DNA of 64,000 nucleotides from Pseudomonadales bacterium (GTDB lineage Bacteria; Pseudomonadota; Gammaproteobacteria; Pseudomonadales; Pseudohongiellaceae), in NCBI GenBank assembly GCA_012103535.1, contig WLWQ01000001.1, positions 1,804,280 through 1,868,279 of the forward strand, in the 5' to 3' direction. The notes below the pieces were generated by a model. It made no database searches, had not been told where the DNA came from, and saw only the letters and a program-made list of their open reading frames with translations. The position numbers were made by a program, and so were the translations under genes. Positions 8,015-16,986 of this stretch are shown piece by piece. The first letter of the stretch is position 1. Each line of letters opens with the position of its first letter.

Positions 8015-8458
8015 ATGAAGACTCAAACGAGCCCAAAAGTGGAAAAAAAGCAGTCGCAACAAGGCTTTACCCTCATCGAACTACTCATCGTAGTGGCGAT
8101 TCTTGGCATTTTGGCGTCGGTCGCCCTGCCTTCCTATGCGTTGTATCGCAATAAAGCACGCTTTGCCGAGGCTACTCTTGGCATTGGTGCGGCCCGTGCG
8201 GCGATTCTGGTGGCCACTTCTACTGGCCGTGTTAGCGCCCTGACGGATTTGGATTCAGGAACTTATGGCATTCCTCCCCTGGTTACTCCGGCTGCAACAG
8301 TACATGGGATCGATGTGACGGATGGTGTAATCACAATTACCTGGATGTCCGATGGTACCGACCTCCAAGGTGAGACCTATGTGTTAACGGCTGGTGGTGT
8401 GCTTCCACCTGTGCAATGGACGACCAGTGGCAGTTGTGTAGCCAGTGGCTATTGTTAA
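8015..8458 (+). CDS. Type IV pilin-like prepilin (PilA/PilE type)
   Basis: 147 residues with a class III signal: a 16-residue charged leader ending QQG, cleavage before FTLIELLIVVAILGILASVALPSY, Glu at mature position 5, and the hydrophobic N-terminal helix typical of type IV pilins. The C-terminus carries a Cys pair (GSCVASGYC), as in the disulfide-bounded D-region of pilins, although the loop is very short. The globular part is small and Thr/Gly-rich. No pilus assembly genes are nearby, so it could be the major pilin, a minor pilin or a pseudopilin. The ribosome-binding site is weak. Confidence 0.85.
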   Translation: MKTQTSPKVEKKQSQQGFTLIELLIVVAILGILASVALPSYALYRNKARFAEATLGIGAARAAILVATSTGRVSALTDLDSGTYGIPPLVTPAATVHGIDVTDGVITITWMSDGTDLQGETYVLTAGGVLPPVQWTTSGSCVASGYC

Positions 8459-8504
8459 GAAATCTAAAAAACTACCTACATAAACAAGTACCAGGTTTTC
8501 GCCC

Positions 8505-8804
8505 TTGGTCAGCAAAACTCAGAAATTCCTCCTCGCTGTGGTCTATCCACTGCTCGTGCAAAGTGTCGGTGCAGTAATGATGATGGCCGGGAATTCGGCT
8601 GCTTCCGGCGGACCCTTCGCTGGTATTTTGATCCTGGTCCTGTTTATGGGAACCGCACCCATTACATTGATTGTGAACAGTATTGCGCTGTTGCCACAGG
8701 ATCAAGAAAAAGCGTGGTACTTCAAACGGGGCATGATCTTGCCTGGAATATTTCTCACGGCCTACTTTATTTATTTCGCCGGAATCTGGGATATGTTTTT
8801 CTAG
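8505..8804 (+). CDS. Small membrane protein of unknown function
   Basis: 99 residues if the TTG at 8505 is used. The first ATG codons in this frame (at MMMAGNS) would remove the first hydrophobic segment. Three hydrophobic stretches (about 8-28, 37-60, 73-95) suggest three membrane helices. No family recognised. It follows the pilin gene by 46 nt on the same strand, without a visible terminator between them. No clear ribosome-binding site, so both the start and the gene's reality are moderately uncertain. Confidence 0.5.
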   Translation: MVSKTQKFLLAVVYPLLVQSVGAVMMMAGNSAASGGPFAGILILVLFMGTAPITLIVNSIALLPQDQEKAWYFKRGMILPGIFLTAYFIYFAGIWDMFF

Positions 8805-8986
8805 ATTGCTTCAAAACTAAACCCACGCTGCGACCACTCTCCCGATAGCTTTTCAGCCTAGTATGGGCTTGCAAGAACACCCTGAATTCGAACCAGAAAA
8901 TAAATTCATTCCGGTTAACCCCTTTTGCGTCTTTCCAGCGATTAAGTAAGTAAGCAATTTGAATCCAACAGGAAAGGACAGCAATC

Positions 8987-10855
8987 ATGAAACACAATGA
9001 ATCATCAATTCAGCCTTTATTAATCCGCGGCCTACAGGCTTCCTATCAACTGATTCTCTGCATTGGCCTCATCACCTTGATGCTGGTTGCCTGCAGCAGC
9101 CCAACTGAACGTAACGTGGGTAGAATCGAGCAACCGCCTGAGCCGAAAGAGTCTCGCCCTTCCGGCCAATCTACTATCGAAGTTGATAACAACGTAAGCA
9201 ATCAGCCCAATGTTGCGGTCAACCCCATTCCAGTACCGAACCAGGCAATTCAGGTCACCGAAGAAGCAGAAATCCTTTCGGGCATCGTATCTGCCGATGC
9301 GTCAACCAGTCGGGTGCGCACTACTTCGGCTCCAGCCAGCGCTGGCGTCCAGGTGGCAAGACAGGAACTGCTCGTTAGTCCCGGCCACAACTATGGCCGT
9401 AGAGATGCCGATGGCATTTACTATCATCCCGGTTCACAAATCGATCGCGAGAACTATCTCGAACTGGTCGAGAATGCAGTGAAGCGCGTTGCCGCTGACC
9501 CGGTTTCAACCTTCAGCATCGATGTGGACACTGCTGGTTACAGCAATATCCGCCGCATGCTTAGTCGCGAAGGCAGACTGCCTCCCCATGATGCAGTACG
9601 CCTGGAAGAGATGATCAATTACTTTGATTATCGCTACCCTACTCCAACCAGCGTGGAACAGCCGATTAACATCTACACGGAAACCATGGCAGCACCGTGG
9701 AATGCTGATAACCAATTACTCATGGTGGGCATGCAGGGATTCGAACCGGAAAGCACCGAACTCCCCAATGCAAACCTGGTGTTCCTGGTTGATGTTTCCG
9801 GCAGCATGCAATCACCGGACAAGTTGGGATTGGTTAAGCGCTCCCTGCAATTACTGGTTAACCAAATGGATGAAGACGATCGCATCGCCCTGGTTGTTTA
9901 TGCCGGAGCTGCGGGAATGGTATTGGATTCAACCAGCGGTGCAGAAAAATCCAAGATCATCAACGCGCTCGAGTCATTGCATGCAGGTGGTAGCACCAAT
10001 GGTGCCGCTGGCATTCAGCTGGCCTATCGTATTGCCGAGGAAAATATAATCGATGGCGGCATTAACCGCGTTATTATCGCCAGCGATGGTGATCTCAATG
10101 TAGGCATGACCGACATCGATGAATTGAAAGAACTCATCAGCAAGAAGCGTGAAAATGGTATTGCCCTAACTACGCTGGGTTACGGTACTGGTAATTACAA
10201 CTATTCCTTAATGGAACAGCTTGCCGACACTGGCAATGGTAATGCTGCCTACATCGATACCTTAAGCGAAGCGCAAAAAGTGTTGGTGGAAGAAATGCAG
10301 TCTACTTTGCTGACGATTGCCAAGGATGTGAAGATACAGATCGAGTTTAATCCTAATATCGTGGCGGAATATCGACTAATTGGTTATGAGAATCGACTAT
10401 TAAATAGAGAAGATTTTCGCAACGATAAAGTTGATGCCGGTGAAGTAGGTGCGGGTCATACTGTCACTGCACTTTACGAAATTAGTTTGAAAGGATCGCA
10501 GGGTGCCTTGATTCCTGATCTACGCTACGGCAACAACGGCGGCGAGGAAGTGAATTTTGGTGACGAACTCGCTTATGTCAATGTCCGTTTCAAAATGCCA
10601 GAGGAATCTAGCAGCACTGAATTCGGCCAGGCTGTTACCTTTGAGGATGTTAGTGAAAGCTCAGTAGATGCCACCGAAAACATGCGTTTCGCAGCAGCAG
10701 TTGCTGGCTTTGGCCAATTGCTGCGGGGTGGCAAATACACCAATGACTGGAATTATGACGACCTGTTGCAGCTCGCACGCGAATCACGAGGGGTAGACAA
10801 CCACGGTTACCGCAGCGAGATGGTGAAGCTGGTTGAACTGGCTAAGGTCTTATAA
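8987..10855 (+). CDS. YfbK-like vWA-domain lipoprotein
   Basis: 622 residues. The N-terminus has a hydrophobic segment ending in a lipobox (LMLVAC, about residues 32-37), so it is a predicted lipoprotein. A Pro/Ser-rich linker leads to the YfbK N-terminal domain (VSTFSIDVDTAGYSNIRRML) and a von Willebrand A domain with a complete MIDAS signature DVSGSM (269-274) and ASDGDLNVGMTD later. A C-terminal DUF3520-type region ends NHGYRSEMVKLVELAKVL. The family is widespread in Gram-negative bacteria and its biochemical role is not established; metal-dependent protein binding at the envelope is likely. It is followed by an ECF sigma factor and a probable anti-sigma gene on the same strand, 39 nt downstream. 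Confidence 0.9.
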   Translation: MKHNESSIQPLLIRGLQASYQLILCIGLITLMLVACSSPTERNVGRIEQPPEPKESRPSGQSTIEVDNNVSNQPNVAVNPIPVPNQAIQVTEEAEILSGIVSADASTSRVRTTSAPASAGVQVARQELLVSPGHNYGRRDADGIYYHPGSQIDRENYLELVENAVKRVAADPVSTFSIDVDTAGYSNIRRMLSREGRLPPHDAVRLEEMINYFDYRYPTPTSVEQPINIYTETMAAPWNADNQLLMVGMQGFEPESTELPNANLVFLVDVSGSMQSPDKLGLVKRSLQLLVNQMDEDDRIALVVYAGAAGMVLDSTSGAEKSKIINALESLHAGGSTNGAAGIQLAYRIAEENIIDGGINRVIIASDGDLNVGMTDIDELKELISKKRENGIALTTLGYGTGNYNYSLMEQLADTGNGNAAYIDTLSEAQKVLVEEMQSTLLTIAKDVKIQIEFNPNIVAEYRLIGYENRLLNREDFRNDKVDAGEVGAGHTVTALYEISLKGSQGALIPDLRYGNNGGEEVNFGDELAYVNVRFKMPEESSSTEFGQAVTFEDVSESSVDATENMRFAAAVAGFGQLLRGGKYTNDWNYDDLLQLARESRGVDNHGYRSEMVKLVELAKVL

Positions 10856-10894
10856 GCTAGTCGAACTATTTAAGAAGGGATAGGAACCCAATCT

Positions 10895-11467
10895 GTGTTT
10901 GAGTTTCTGAAGGCAAATCAAACCGACGAGTCACTCATGTTGCGCTATCAGCAGGGTGACTCCTCGGCTTTTGAGAAACTCTATCAGCGCCACAAGAACC
11001 CACTCTTCGCTTACCTGTATCGTTCCCATGTTGATTTGCAGGCCATCGAAGAAATTGCCCAGGAAACCTGGATGGCGGTTATAAAGGCAGCAGAGAGTTA
11101 CCGCCCCTCCGCCAAATTCAAAACTTACTTGTATGCCATCGCTCATCGCAAACTGGTGGATTTCTGGCGCAAGCATAAGATCGAAAACCTGGTCGATCGA
11201 GTGGATGAGAAAGGTGAAGCCATTGTTGAAAAAGTCCCGGGGCCGAGTAAGCTGACTTCGGCGACTGTAGATTTATCGATGGACCTGTTACTGGCTCTGG
11301 AAACACTTTCGAAAGAACAGCAGCAGGCTTTCTTATTAAAAGAAGAAGGATTCACCCGGCAGGAAATCGCCGTGATGACAGGATCCAACGAAGAAACTAT
11401 CAAGAGCCGTATTCGCTATGCCACTGGGCATTTAAGACGAATACTCGAGGTGCAATATGCCGACTAA
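10895..11467 (+). CDS. ECF-type RNA polymerase sigma factor
   Basis: 190 residues. The sigma-70 region 2 (about 18-85) has LYQRHKNPLFAYLYR, EEIAQETWMAVIKAAESYRP and FKTYLYAIAHRKLVDFWRK, the -10 recognition helices. Region 4 (about 130-185) has LSKEQQQAFLLKEEGFTRQEIAVMTG and ETIKSRIRYATGHLRR, the -35 recognition HTH. The start is a GTG with AAGAAGGGA upstream. The end overlaps the next gene by 11 nt, so the pair is translationally coupled. This is the usual layout of a sigma factor with its own anti-sigma factor, here behind a vWA lipoprotein that may be the sensor or the target. Confidence 0.9.
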   Translation: MFEFLKANQTDESLMLRYQQGDSSAFEKLYQRHKNPLFAYLYRSHVDLQAIEEIAQETWMAVIKAAESYRPSAKFKTYLYAIAHRKLVDFWRKHKIENLVDRVDEKGEAIVEKVPGPSKLTSATVDLSMDLLLALETLSKEQQQAFLLKEEGFTRQEIAVMTGSNEETIKSRIRYATGHLRRILEVQYAD

Positions 11468-12494
11468 TCAGACGCCAGACGACGCCGAACTTTCCCGGTT
11501 GTTAAGCCAGGCGGAACCTCCCAAGTCTCCCGCACATGTCGATGAGGCGATTCTTCAGTACGCCAGAGAAAACGCGCCGGTGACTGAAAAGGAATCAGCA
11601 TGGTTTCCACGCCCCTGGGCAACTGCAGTTGCCACCTTGTCGATCGCGGCTATTGCAATCTCAGTTTCACTAACGAGCTTTAACAACGGCGACCTGGAAC
11701 GCGCTGTCTCCGATAGTGGATTTGTACAGATTGAAAGTAGCGATGCACCATCGTCGCAATCTGTAGATTTGAGTGACTTACTAGATGTCGTCGAAGCAGA
11801 TAGCGTGAGTGTAGATGCTGATCTCAGCAGAGAGCGCCAGGTAGCACAGAATACACCAGCCATTACTACACTGGCAGCCGAACCTGCCGTCGCCACTGCC
11901 GGCGCTGCTATTGAAGAAACATTAGCAATAGCCAATACAGATGACACGCTACTCGCTGAAAACAATCTGGTGGCCGAAGAAGAACTCGAAGTTGCTTTCT
12001 CGGCAGCTGCGCCGACGGCCCTCAGCCAGGCACAAGCGCCGGAACCAGTTGATACTAATGTTGGCCGTCTGGAAAATGCAGTAGCCGACACTTCGGCAGC
12101 AATCGCACCGGCAGCCCAATCTGGTTTGGCTAGCGCTGCCCCCCAGCAAGCTTCACGGCGCAGTGCTAGTCCCGAAGTTAGAAGCCAGGCACTGACTATG
12201 GAGTTAAGTGTGGCAGTAGTTAGTGCAATCGACCTGCCCAGCTTATTGACTGTATTGGAAGACCTGTTGAATGAAGCGGAAGCGGAAGTGGGTGCAGGAG
12301 CAGACGCCGATCAAACGATCGACGCTGCTGAAAGAGCAAGCCGGTTTCTGCAGCGATTTTACGGAATTGATGACGAAACAACTTTACAGCAACTCGAGGA
12401 AGGCTACGCTGTGATACGCAGCAACTTTACAGACTTTGAGTTACCGGAAACTTTCTCAATCGCGGTTGAAGCAATACAGCAATTCACCAACTAA
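11457..12494 (+). CDS. Probable membrane anti-sigma factor
   Basis: 345 residues. There is a short cytoplasmic N-terminus (about 1-50), one transmembrane helix (about 52-72, WATAVATLSIAAIAISVSL) and a long low-complexity Ala/Glu/Ser periplasmic part with a helical C-terminal region. I do not see a ZAS zinc motif. The role is inferred from topology and from the 11-nt overlap with the ECF sigma gene. Its stop codon abuts the stop of the convergent macrodomain gene with no spacer. Confidence 0.6.
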   Translation: MPTNQTPDDAELSRLLSQAEPPKSPAHVDEAILQYARENAPVTEKESAWFPRPWATAVATLSIAAIAISVSLTSFNNGDLERAVSDSGFVQIESSDAPSSQSVDLSDLLDVVEADSVSVDADLSRERQVAQNTPAITTLAAEPAVATAGAAIEETLAIANTDDTLLAENNLVAEEELEVAFSAAAPTALSQAQAPEPVDTNVGRLENAVADTSAAIAPAAQSGLASAAPQQASRRSASPEVRSQALTMELSVAVVSAIDLPSLLTVLEDLLNEAEAEVGAGADADQTIDAAERASRFLQRFYGIDDETTLQQLEEGYAVIRSNFTDFELPETFSIAVEAIQQFTN

Positions 12495-12983
12495 TTACAT
12501 TCCAGGTTCAGAAGCAACCTGGCCTTCAAGCTCTACCACATAAATAAACAGAGGGATAAGCAATTCCCCCAATTGTGAATCCATCATGCCCTGCACTTCA
12601 TGCCAATCCAGCGCACCCTTACCTGAGGCAATTTTAGGCATTGCAATCGATTTGAAGCGTTCGTCCGTAACTAGTTTGCTAAGCCGACGAAAAGCGCGAT
12701 TAAGCGCAATTTTATCTGGCCGCCCCACTCGAGACGGATCTTCGTCCCCTTCGTGGGTAATCAAATTTACGATGGTGACGTTATCGGTACCAAGCCAGGA
12801 CCAAATTTCGCCGGGTTCCGGGTTGGTCTCTTCGCACCATGCATTATAAGCCTCTACCATTGCCGGGTAGCGATCGTGCAGTTTTCGCCCGAAGTCTCGG
12901 GTCATTGCATCGCGGGTCGAGACAGCATTAACCAGAACATGGGCACGGGATAACATAATATCCCCCTCAACTTCATAGATCAT
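12495..12983 (-). CDS. Stand-alone macrodomain protein (ADP-ribose binding), copy 1
   Basis: 162 residues, entirely one macrodomain: start MIYEVEGDIMLSRAHVLVNAVS (the GDI/NAV strand-loop that binds ADP-ribose), middle YPAMVEAYNAWCEE, then SIAMPKIASGKGALDWHEV (the glycine loop that contacts the phosphates). Family knowledge: such domains bind or hydrolyse ADP-ribose adducts, and this form, with its GALDW segment, is closest in look to DarG/YmdB-type domains. ATG start supported by GGAGG six nt upstream. It is a paralog of the protein at 18112-18597. No DarT-like toxin lies next to it, so an antitoxin role is not supported here. Confidence 0.8.
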   Translation of the reverse strand: MIYEVEGDIMLSRAHVLVNAVSTRDAMTRDFGRKLHDRYPAMVEAYNAWCEETNPEPGEIWSWLGTDNVTIVNLITHEGDEDPSRVGRPDKIALNRAFRRLSKLVTDERFKSIAMPKIASGKGALDWHEVQGMMDSQLGELLIPLFIYVVELEGQVASEPGM

Positions 12984-13161
12984 CTCGCCCTCCTGAGTGA
13001 TTCCACGTAACTATAAGGACACCACATCAAGACATTTCTGACAAGATTCAGTAGCTGACCGTTTTCACAGATTTAATCTTAAATAGGAGATGGATTAAGA
13101 ACGCCTAAGCCCTTATGCTTGCCATGCAGTTGCAGTATTCAGGGTAGTAAACGAGAGAATT

Positions 13162-14226
13162 ATGAGTTTAGCGGACAAACTGGCGGCAGCGCAGATAAAG
13201 GATCTCATCGCCTACCAGTCAGCGCGCCGAATCGGTGGTATTGGTAATAACTATCTGAACGCCAATGAATCTCCTTACCCAGCCTATGAAATGCCAGAGC
13301 AGGAAACCTGGCAGCGCTATCCTGACTTTTTACCCAATGATCTAGCCACCAAATATGGTCTCTATGCCGGTTTGCAGTCTGACTACGTACTCACAACCCG
13401 CGGCGCCGACGAGGGTATCGATTTACTGATTCGGGCATTCTGCGAACCGAAACAAGACAGTATTGTTATCTGTCAGCCTACCTACGCCATGTATGATTTC
13501 ATCGCCGAGGCCCATCAAGTGGAAATCCAAAGCGCGCCACTTGCTGCGCCGGAATTTGACTTAGATCCCAAGGCGTTTAATTCGCTCGCGAAAACTCCAA
13601 AGTTGGTTTTTCTCTGTCATCCCAATAACCCAACCGGAAACCTGTTAAACAAATCTGCCGTCCTCGCCTTGGCAGAGCAGTATAAAGAGGAAGCCTTCGT
13701 CATTGTCGATGAAGCCTATATAGAATTTACTCCCGGTGATTCGTTTGCGACAGAAATTGCCAATACACCGAATCTCGTAGTGCTGAGAACCATGTCTAAG
13801 GCATTTAGTCTCGCTGCAATTCGCATCGGTTTCGTGCTAGCGAATCCAGATGTCATTGCCCTGCTGGCAAAATTGATAGCGCCTTATCCGATTCCCGATC
13901 CCAGTGCGCGCATTGCCCTGAATGCACTAACTGATATGGGAGTCTCCTATATGGATGCTCAGCGTGAGCGCATATTCGTTACCAAAATGCACGTTGAGAA
14001 AAAGTTGAATGAATTGGCTTGTGTAAAAAAGGTTTATCCCAGTGCCACAAACTTTCTACTCGTCCATTTTGAAGACAGTCAACACACCTTCGACTACCTC
14101 GCTGAACACGGCATCATCTTGCGGGATCAAAACCATGCACCTGGATTGGAAAATCATTTGCGCATAACTATTGGCGACGATGCCGATATGGAACAGCTAC
14201 TCGATTGTTTAGCCTTGATGAGATAA
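13162..14226 (+). CDS. hisC: Histidinol-phosphate aminotransferase
   Basis: 354 residues, the usual HisC length. This is a PLP-dependent class I/II aminotransferase with LNANESPYP near the N-terminus, ADEGIDLLIRAF, FLCHPNNPTGN (Asn contacting PLP), VDEAYIEF (Asp) and the Schiff-base lysine in TMSKAFSLAAIRIGF, with a C-terminal LRITIGD (Arg binding substrate phosphate or carboxylate). HisC transfers an amino group between glutamate and imidazole-acetol phosphate in histidine synthesis. No other his genes are present. It is followed by a membrane protein gene after 4 nt, clearly one transcription unit. A broader-specificity aromatic aminotransferase of the same fold cannot be excluded. Confidence 0.88.
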   Translation: MSLADKLAAAQIKDLIAYQSARRIGGIGNNYLNANESPYPAYEMPEQETWQRYPDFLPNDLATKYGLYAGLQSDYVLTTRGADEGIDLLIRAFCEPKQDSIVICQPTYAMYDFIAEAHQVEIQSAPLAAPEFDLDPKAFNSLAKTPKLVFLCHPNNPTGNLLNKSAVLALAEQYKEEAFVIVDEAYIEFTPGDSFATEIANTPNLVVLRTMSKAFSLAAIRIGFVLANPDVIALLAKLIAPYPIPDPSARIALNALTDMGVSYMDAQRERIFVTKMHVEKKLNELACVKKVYPSATNFLLVHFEDSQHTFDYLAEHGIILRDQNHAPGLENHLRITIGDDADMEQLLDCLALMR

Positions 14227-14230
14227 CAGC

Positions 14231-15583
14231 TTGAACGATTCCACAGACAAACCTTCTCTAAATAACTGGTTGCGCTTTCTGCTTCCTTCGGTAATCGGTG
14301 TATTATTTTTTCTAACACCGCTAGTAATTGATGATCAAGTCACTATCGGCATGGCCTGGTTCGGTGATTTATTTATAGATAACTTCCAACCGCAGATCGT
14401 ACAACTCGCTGGCTTGTTTATCGTTAGCTCGGTCTTGTTAACCCTGTTGTTTGCGGTTAGCAGTGCTGCCAAAAAGAAGCTGAGTTTTCTTTCTAATCAT
14501 CTGACTTTTCATCCTTTCTGGTTCACTATGCGCCTGTTTGGCGCTATCGCCGCGACCGCCTATATATTTCAGATCGGACCCGAGTTTCTAACCGGTGTTG
14601 CAACCAGTGGGACAACACTTGGTAACTTGATTCCTATCACCATGACCTACCTGGGCATCGGTGCAATATTTTTACCCTTGTTGGTAGATTTTGGCCTGAT
14701 GGAACTGGTCGGTGTCATGATGAGCCGCATTTTCGATCGGGTGTTTGGCTTACCCGGTCGTTCTGCCATCGACGCCATGGCCTCATGGATGGGCTCGGGG
14801 CCAGTAGGAGTCTTCATTACCTCGCAACAATATGAACGGGGTTTCTACACTGCGCGGGAAGCTGCGGTGATCTGTACTAATTTTTCCGTCGTGTCTGTGT
14901 CTTTTTCCCTGGTAGTTATCGAGTACATCGGTCTCGGCCATTTATTCATCCCTTACTATTTTTCCATTATTGTCATTGGCTTTGTCGCGGCACTAATTAC
15001 TCCGCGCCTGCCGCCACTCAACCGCATCGCCGACAATTTTATTGATGGCACTGCCGCCACCGGTTCCCGCACCTTCGATCCAGGCGTTCGCCTGTTTCCT
15101 ATTGCTATCAGTCAGGCACTGGAACGCGCCGCTAATGCGCCCAGACCGGCGGACCTATTGCAGCGCATCGGGCGCAACGTTTCCGAGATCTGGTTGTCCC
15201 TGATTCCAGTTGTTATGGGATTGGGTACTACGGCGTTGATTCTCGCCGAGTACACACCGGTATTCGACTGGTTAGGTGCACCGATAGCCCCGATTCTCAA
15301 TCTGTTTCAATTAGATGAAGCCCAGGCTGCCGCACCACTGATGCTGGTCGGATTTACCGACATGTATTTACCGGCATTGGTTGGGGTGAATATCAATAGT
15401 GAATTAACGCGCTTTGTGGTGGCAACTGTTTCAGTTACCCAGCTAATTTATATGTCGGAAGTTGGCGCGCTGATAATTAAGTCGAAGATTCCGCTGGGTT
15501 TTCTAAACGTGGCTCAAGTCTTTTTATTGCGCACGCTCATTTCTTTTCCAATCGCCGTGTTAATCGGTCATCTTCTTCTGTAA
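14231..15583 (+). CDS. YjiH-family membrane protein (nucleoside-recognition/Gate domain)
   Basis: 450 residues with about ten hydrophobic helices. It shows YjiH-type features: PLLVDFGLMELVGVMM, the Gate-type loop GLPGRSAIDAMASWMGSGPVG, and YTAREAAVICTNFS. Members of this family are probable transporters related to the spore maturation and nucleoside-recognition proteins; the substrate is not known. The likely start is a TTG 4 nt after hisC, so translation is probably coupled to hisC, which hints at an amino-acid or histidine-related substrate. That link is inference. Its 3' end is only 3 nt from the convergent amidohydrolase gene. Confidence 0.8.
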   Translation: MNDSTDKPSLNNWLRFLLPSVIGVLFFLTPLVIDDQVTIGMAWFGDLFIDNFQPQIVQLAGLFIVSSVLLTLLFAVSSAAKKKLSFLSNHLTFHPFWFTMRLFGAIAATAYIFQIGPEFLTGVATSGTTLGNLIPITMTYLGIGAIFLPLLVDFGLMELVGVMMSRIFDRVFGLPGRSAIDAMASWMGSGPVGVFITSQQYERGFYTAREAAVICTNFSVVSVSFSLVVIEYIGLGHLFIPYYFSIIVIGFVAALITPRLPPLNRIADNFIDGTAATGSRTFDPGVRLFPIAISQALERAANAPRPADLLQRIGRNVSEIWLSLIPVVMGLGTTALILAEYTPVFDWLGAPIAPILNLFQLDEAQAAAPLMLVGFTDMYLPALVGVNINSELTRFVVATVSVTQLIYMSEVGALIIKSKIPLGFLNVAQVFLLRTLISFPIAVLIGHLLL

Positions 15584-15586
15584 CTG

Positions 15587-16960
15587 TTAGAAAGAGTGAC
15601 CGATCTCTGTCACTGGCCCACTAGCAGCCCGTTCGGAATACCAGACACCACCATCTTTAATAACAATATCTACATAATCCAACACTTCGATGTTTTGTAA
15701 GGGATTACCATCGACGATAATGATGTCGGCTAGCTTGCCTACTTCGATGGTGCCTAACTCATCTATCTGCCCGAGAATCTCCGCATTGGTTTTAGTGGCA
15801 GCGGAAATTACCTGAATCGGCGTCATGCCACTCTCAACCAGGGCTGACATTTCCCGCCACATAGCTTCGTTGTGCATGTTCAAGGGACTGGCGGCATCGG
15901 TTCCCACACCCATGTACGCTCCTGCATCGATGAACTGACTCGCGGATTGTTCGGCATTGCGAATCTCGCGACCGATGTCATTAAAATAAGAAAGCTGGTG
16001 AATGTCCTCAAAGGATTTTATGAACTCTGCATAAAAATCCGCCGGCATGTCTTTCTTGTAAACCGGATCATAAAGACGTTCTGGAAATTCCACCGTCGCT
16101 GGATAAACCCAGATACGATGGGAAATGGTCTGCACGATTGGAATGCCTTTATGGGCGATCTCGGAAACTAAAGCGTCTTCGTAAGGAGGATTGCGCGCCG
16201 AACCTACATGTTGAAGCACGTCGACACCGGCATTGATGGCGGCACGGATTGCATCCGGATCATACAAATGCGCATGAACCTTGACTCCTTCTGCATGTGC
16301 AGCAGTAACGATGGCACGGTAATCTGCCTCAGTTAATCCCACCCAGGTTTTAATCACATCGGAACCAGCGGCAATAAGTTCTCTCGTGCGTTGTGCTGCT
16401 TCTTCCGAAGAACTGATGACCACTTCATAAGCATCGGGAATGCCCGCCATTTCTACCCGTGTTATCCAGGGGCCGGAAACAGTAAGGCGGGGTCCGGGAA
16501 TCTCGCCTTTGCGAATACGCTCACGAAAATCCAGAATTTGAAAGGGCGCGCCAAGATCCAATCCGCTGGTTACGCCACCCCGCATCATTTGTTTGGCGGC
16601 GATAGGCATAGCTTCCGGAAGCCGTTCCATTTCATTGAGGAATGCATAGTAATCGTCGTACTCGCCGTGACCAATCAAATCGATATGCATATGAGCATCG
16701 ATCAATCCCGGCATTACTGTGCGGCCACCTGCATCGAGAATTACAGCTTTACTGGGGATCGCAATAGCATGCCGTGGTCCGACCGCAGTAATTCTTCCAT
16801 CTTCAAAGACAACTACCGAGTTATGGATTGGCTCGGCTTCGTAGCCATCTAAGAGCATTCCGCCAACAATCGCCACCGGCACATCCGGTCTTAGAGATGC
16901 TTGCGCTATTAACCACTGCGGGATTATGAATGCAATTACAATGGAGAGAAGAATCTTCAT
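15587..16960 (-). CDS. Secreted amidohydrolase-family metal-dependent hydrolase
   Basis: 457 residues with a Sec signal peptide (about 1-20). Amidohydrolase superfamily features in order: VMPGLIDAHMHID (metal HxH), KTWVGL (possible carboxylated Lys), VKVHAHLYD and QHVGSA (metal His residues), GTDAASP (catalytic Asp), and GKLADIIIVDGNPLQNI of the composite beta domain. Such enzymes hydrolyse C-N bonds in cyclic amides, imides or dipeptides; secreted ones of this type are often annotated as imidazolonepropionase-like or prolidase-like. The substrate is unknown. It lies 26 nt downstream of the MBL-fold hydrolase gene on the same strand. Confidence 0.85.
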   Translation of the reverse strand: MKILLSIVIAFIIPQWLIAQASLRPDVPVAIVGGMLLDGYEAEPIHNSVVVFEDGRITAVGPRHAIAIPSKAVILDAGGRTVMPGLIDAHMHIDLIGHGEYDDYYAFLNEMERLPEAMPIAAKQMMRGGVTSGLDLGAPFQILDFRERIRKGEIPGPRLTVSGPWITRVEMAGIPDAYEVVISSSEEAAQRTRELIAAGSDVIKTWVGLTEADYRAIVTAAHAEGVKVHAHLYDPDAIRAAINAGVDVLQHVGSARNPPYEDALVSEIAHKGIPIVQTISHRIWVYPATVEFPERLYDPVYKKDMPADFYAEFIKSFEDIHQLSYFNDIGREIRNAEQSASQFIDAGAYMGVGTDAASPLNMHNEAMWREMSALVESGMTPIQVISAATKTNAEILGQIDELGTIEVGKLADIIIVDGNPLQNIEVLDYVDIVIKDGGVWYSERAASGPVTEIGHSF

Positions 16961-16986
16961 AGCCAGTTCACTTCTTATAACAACTA

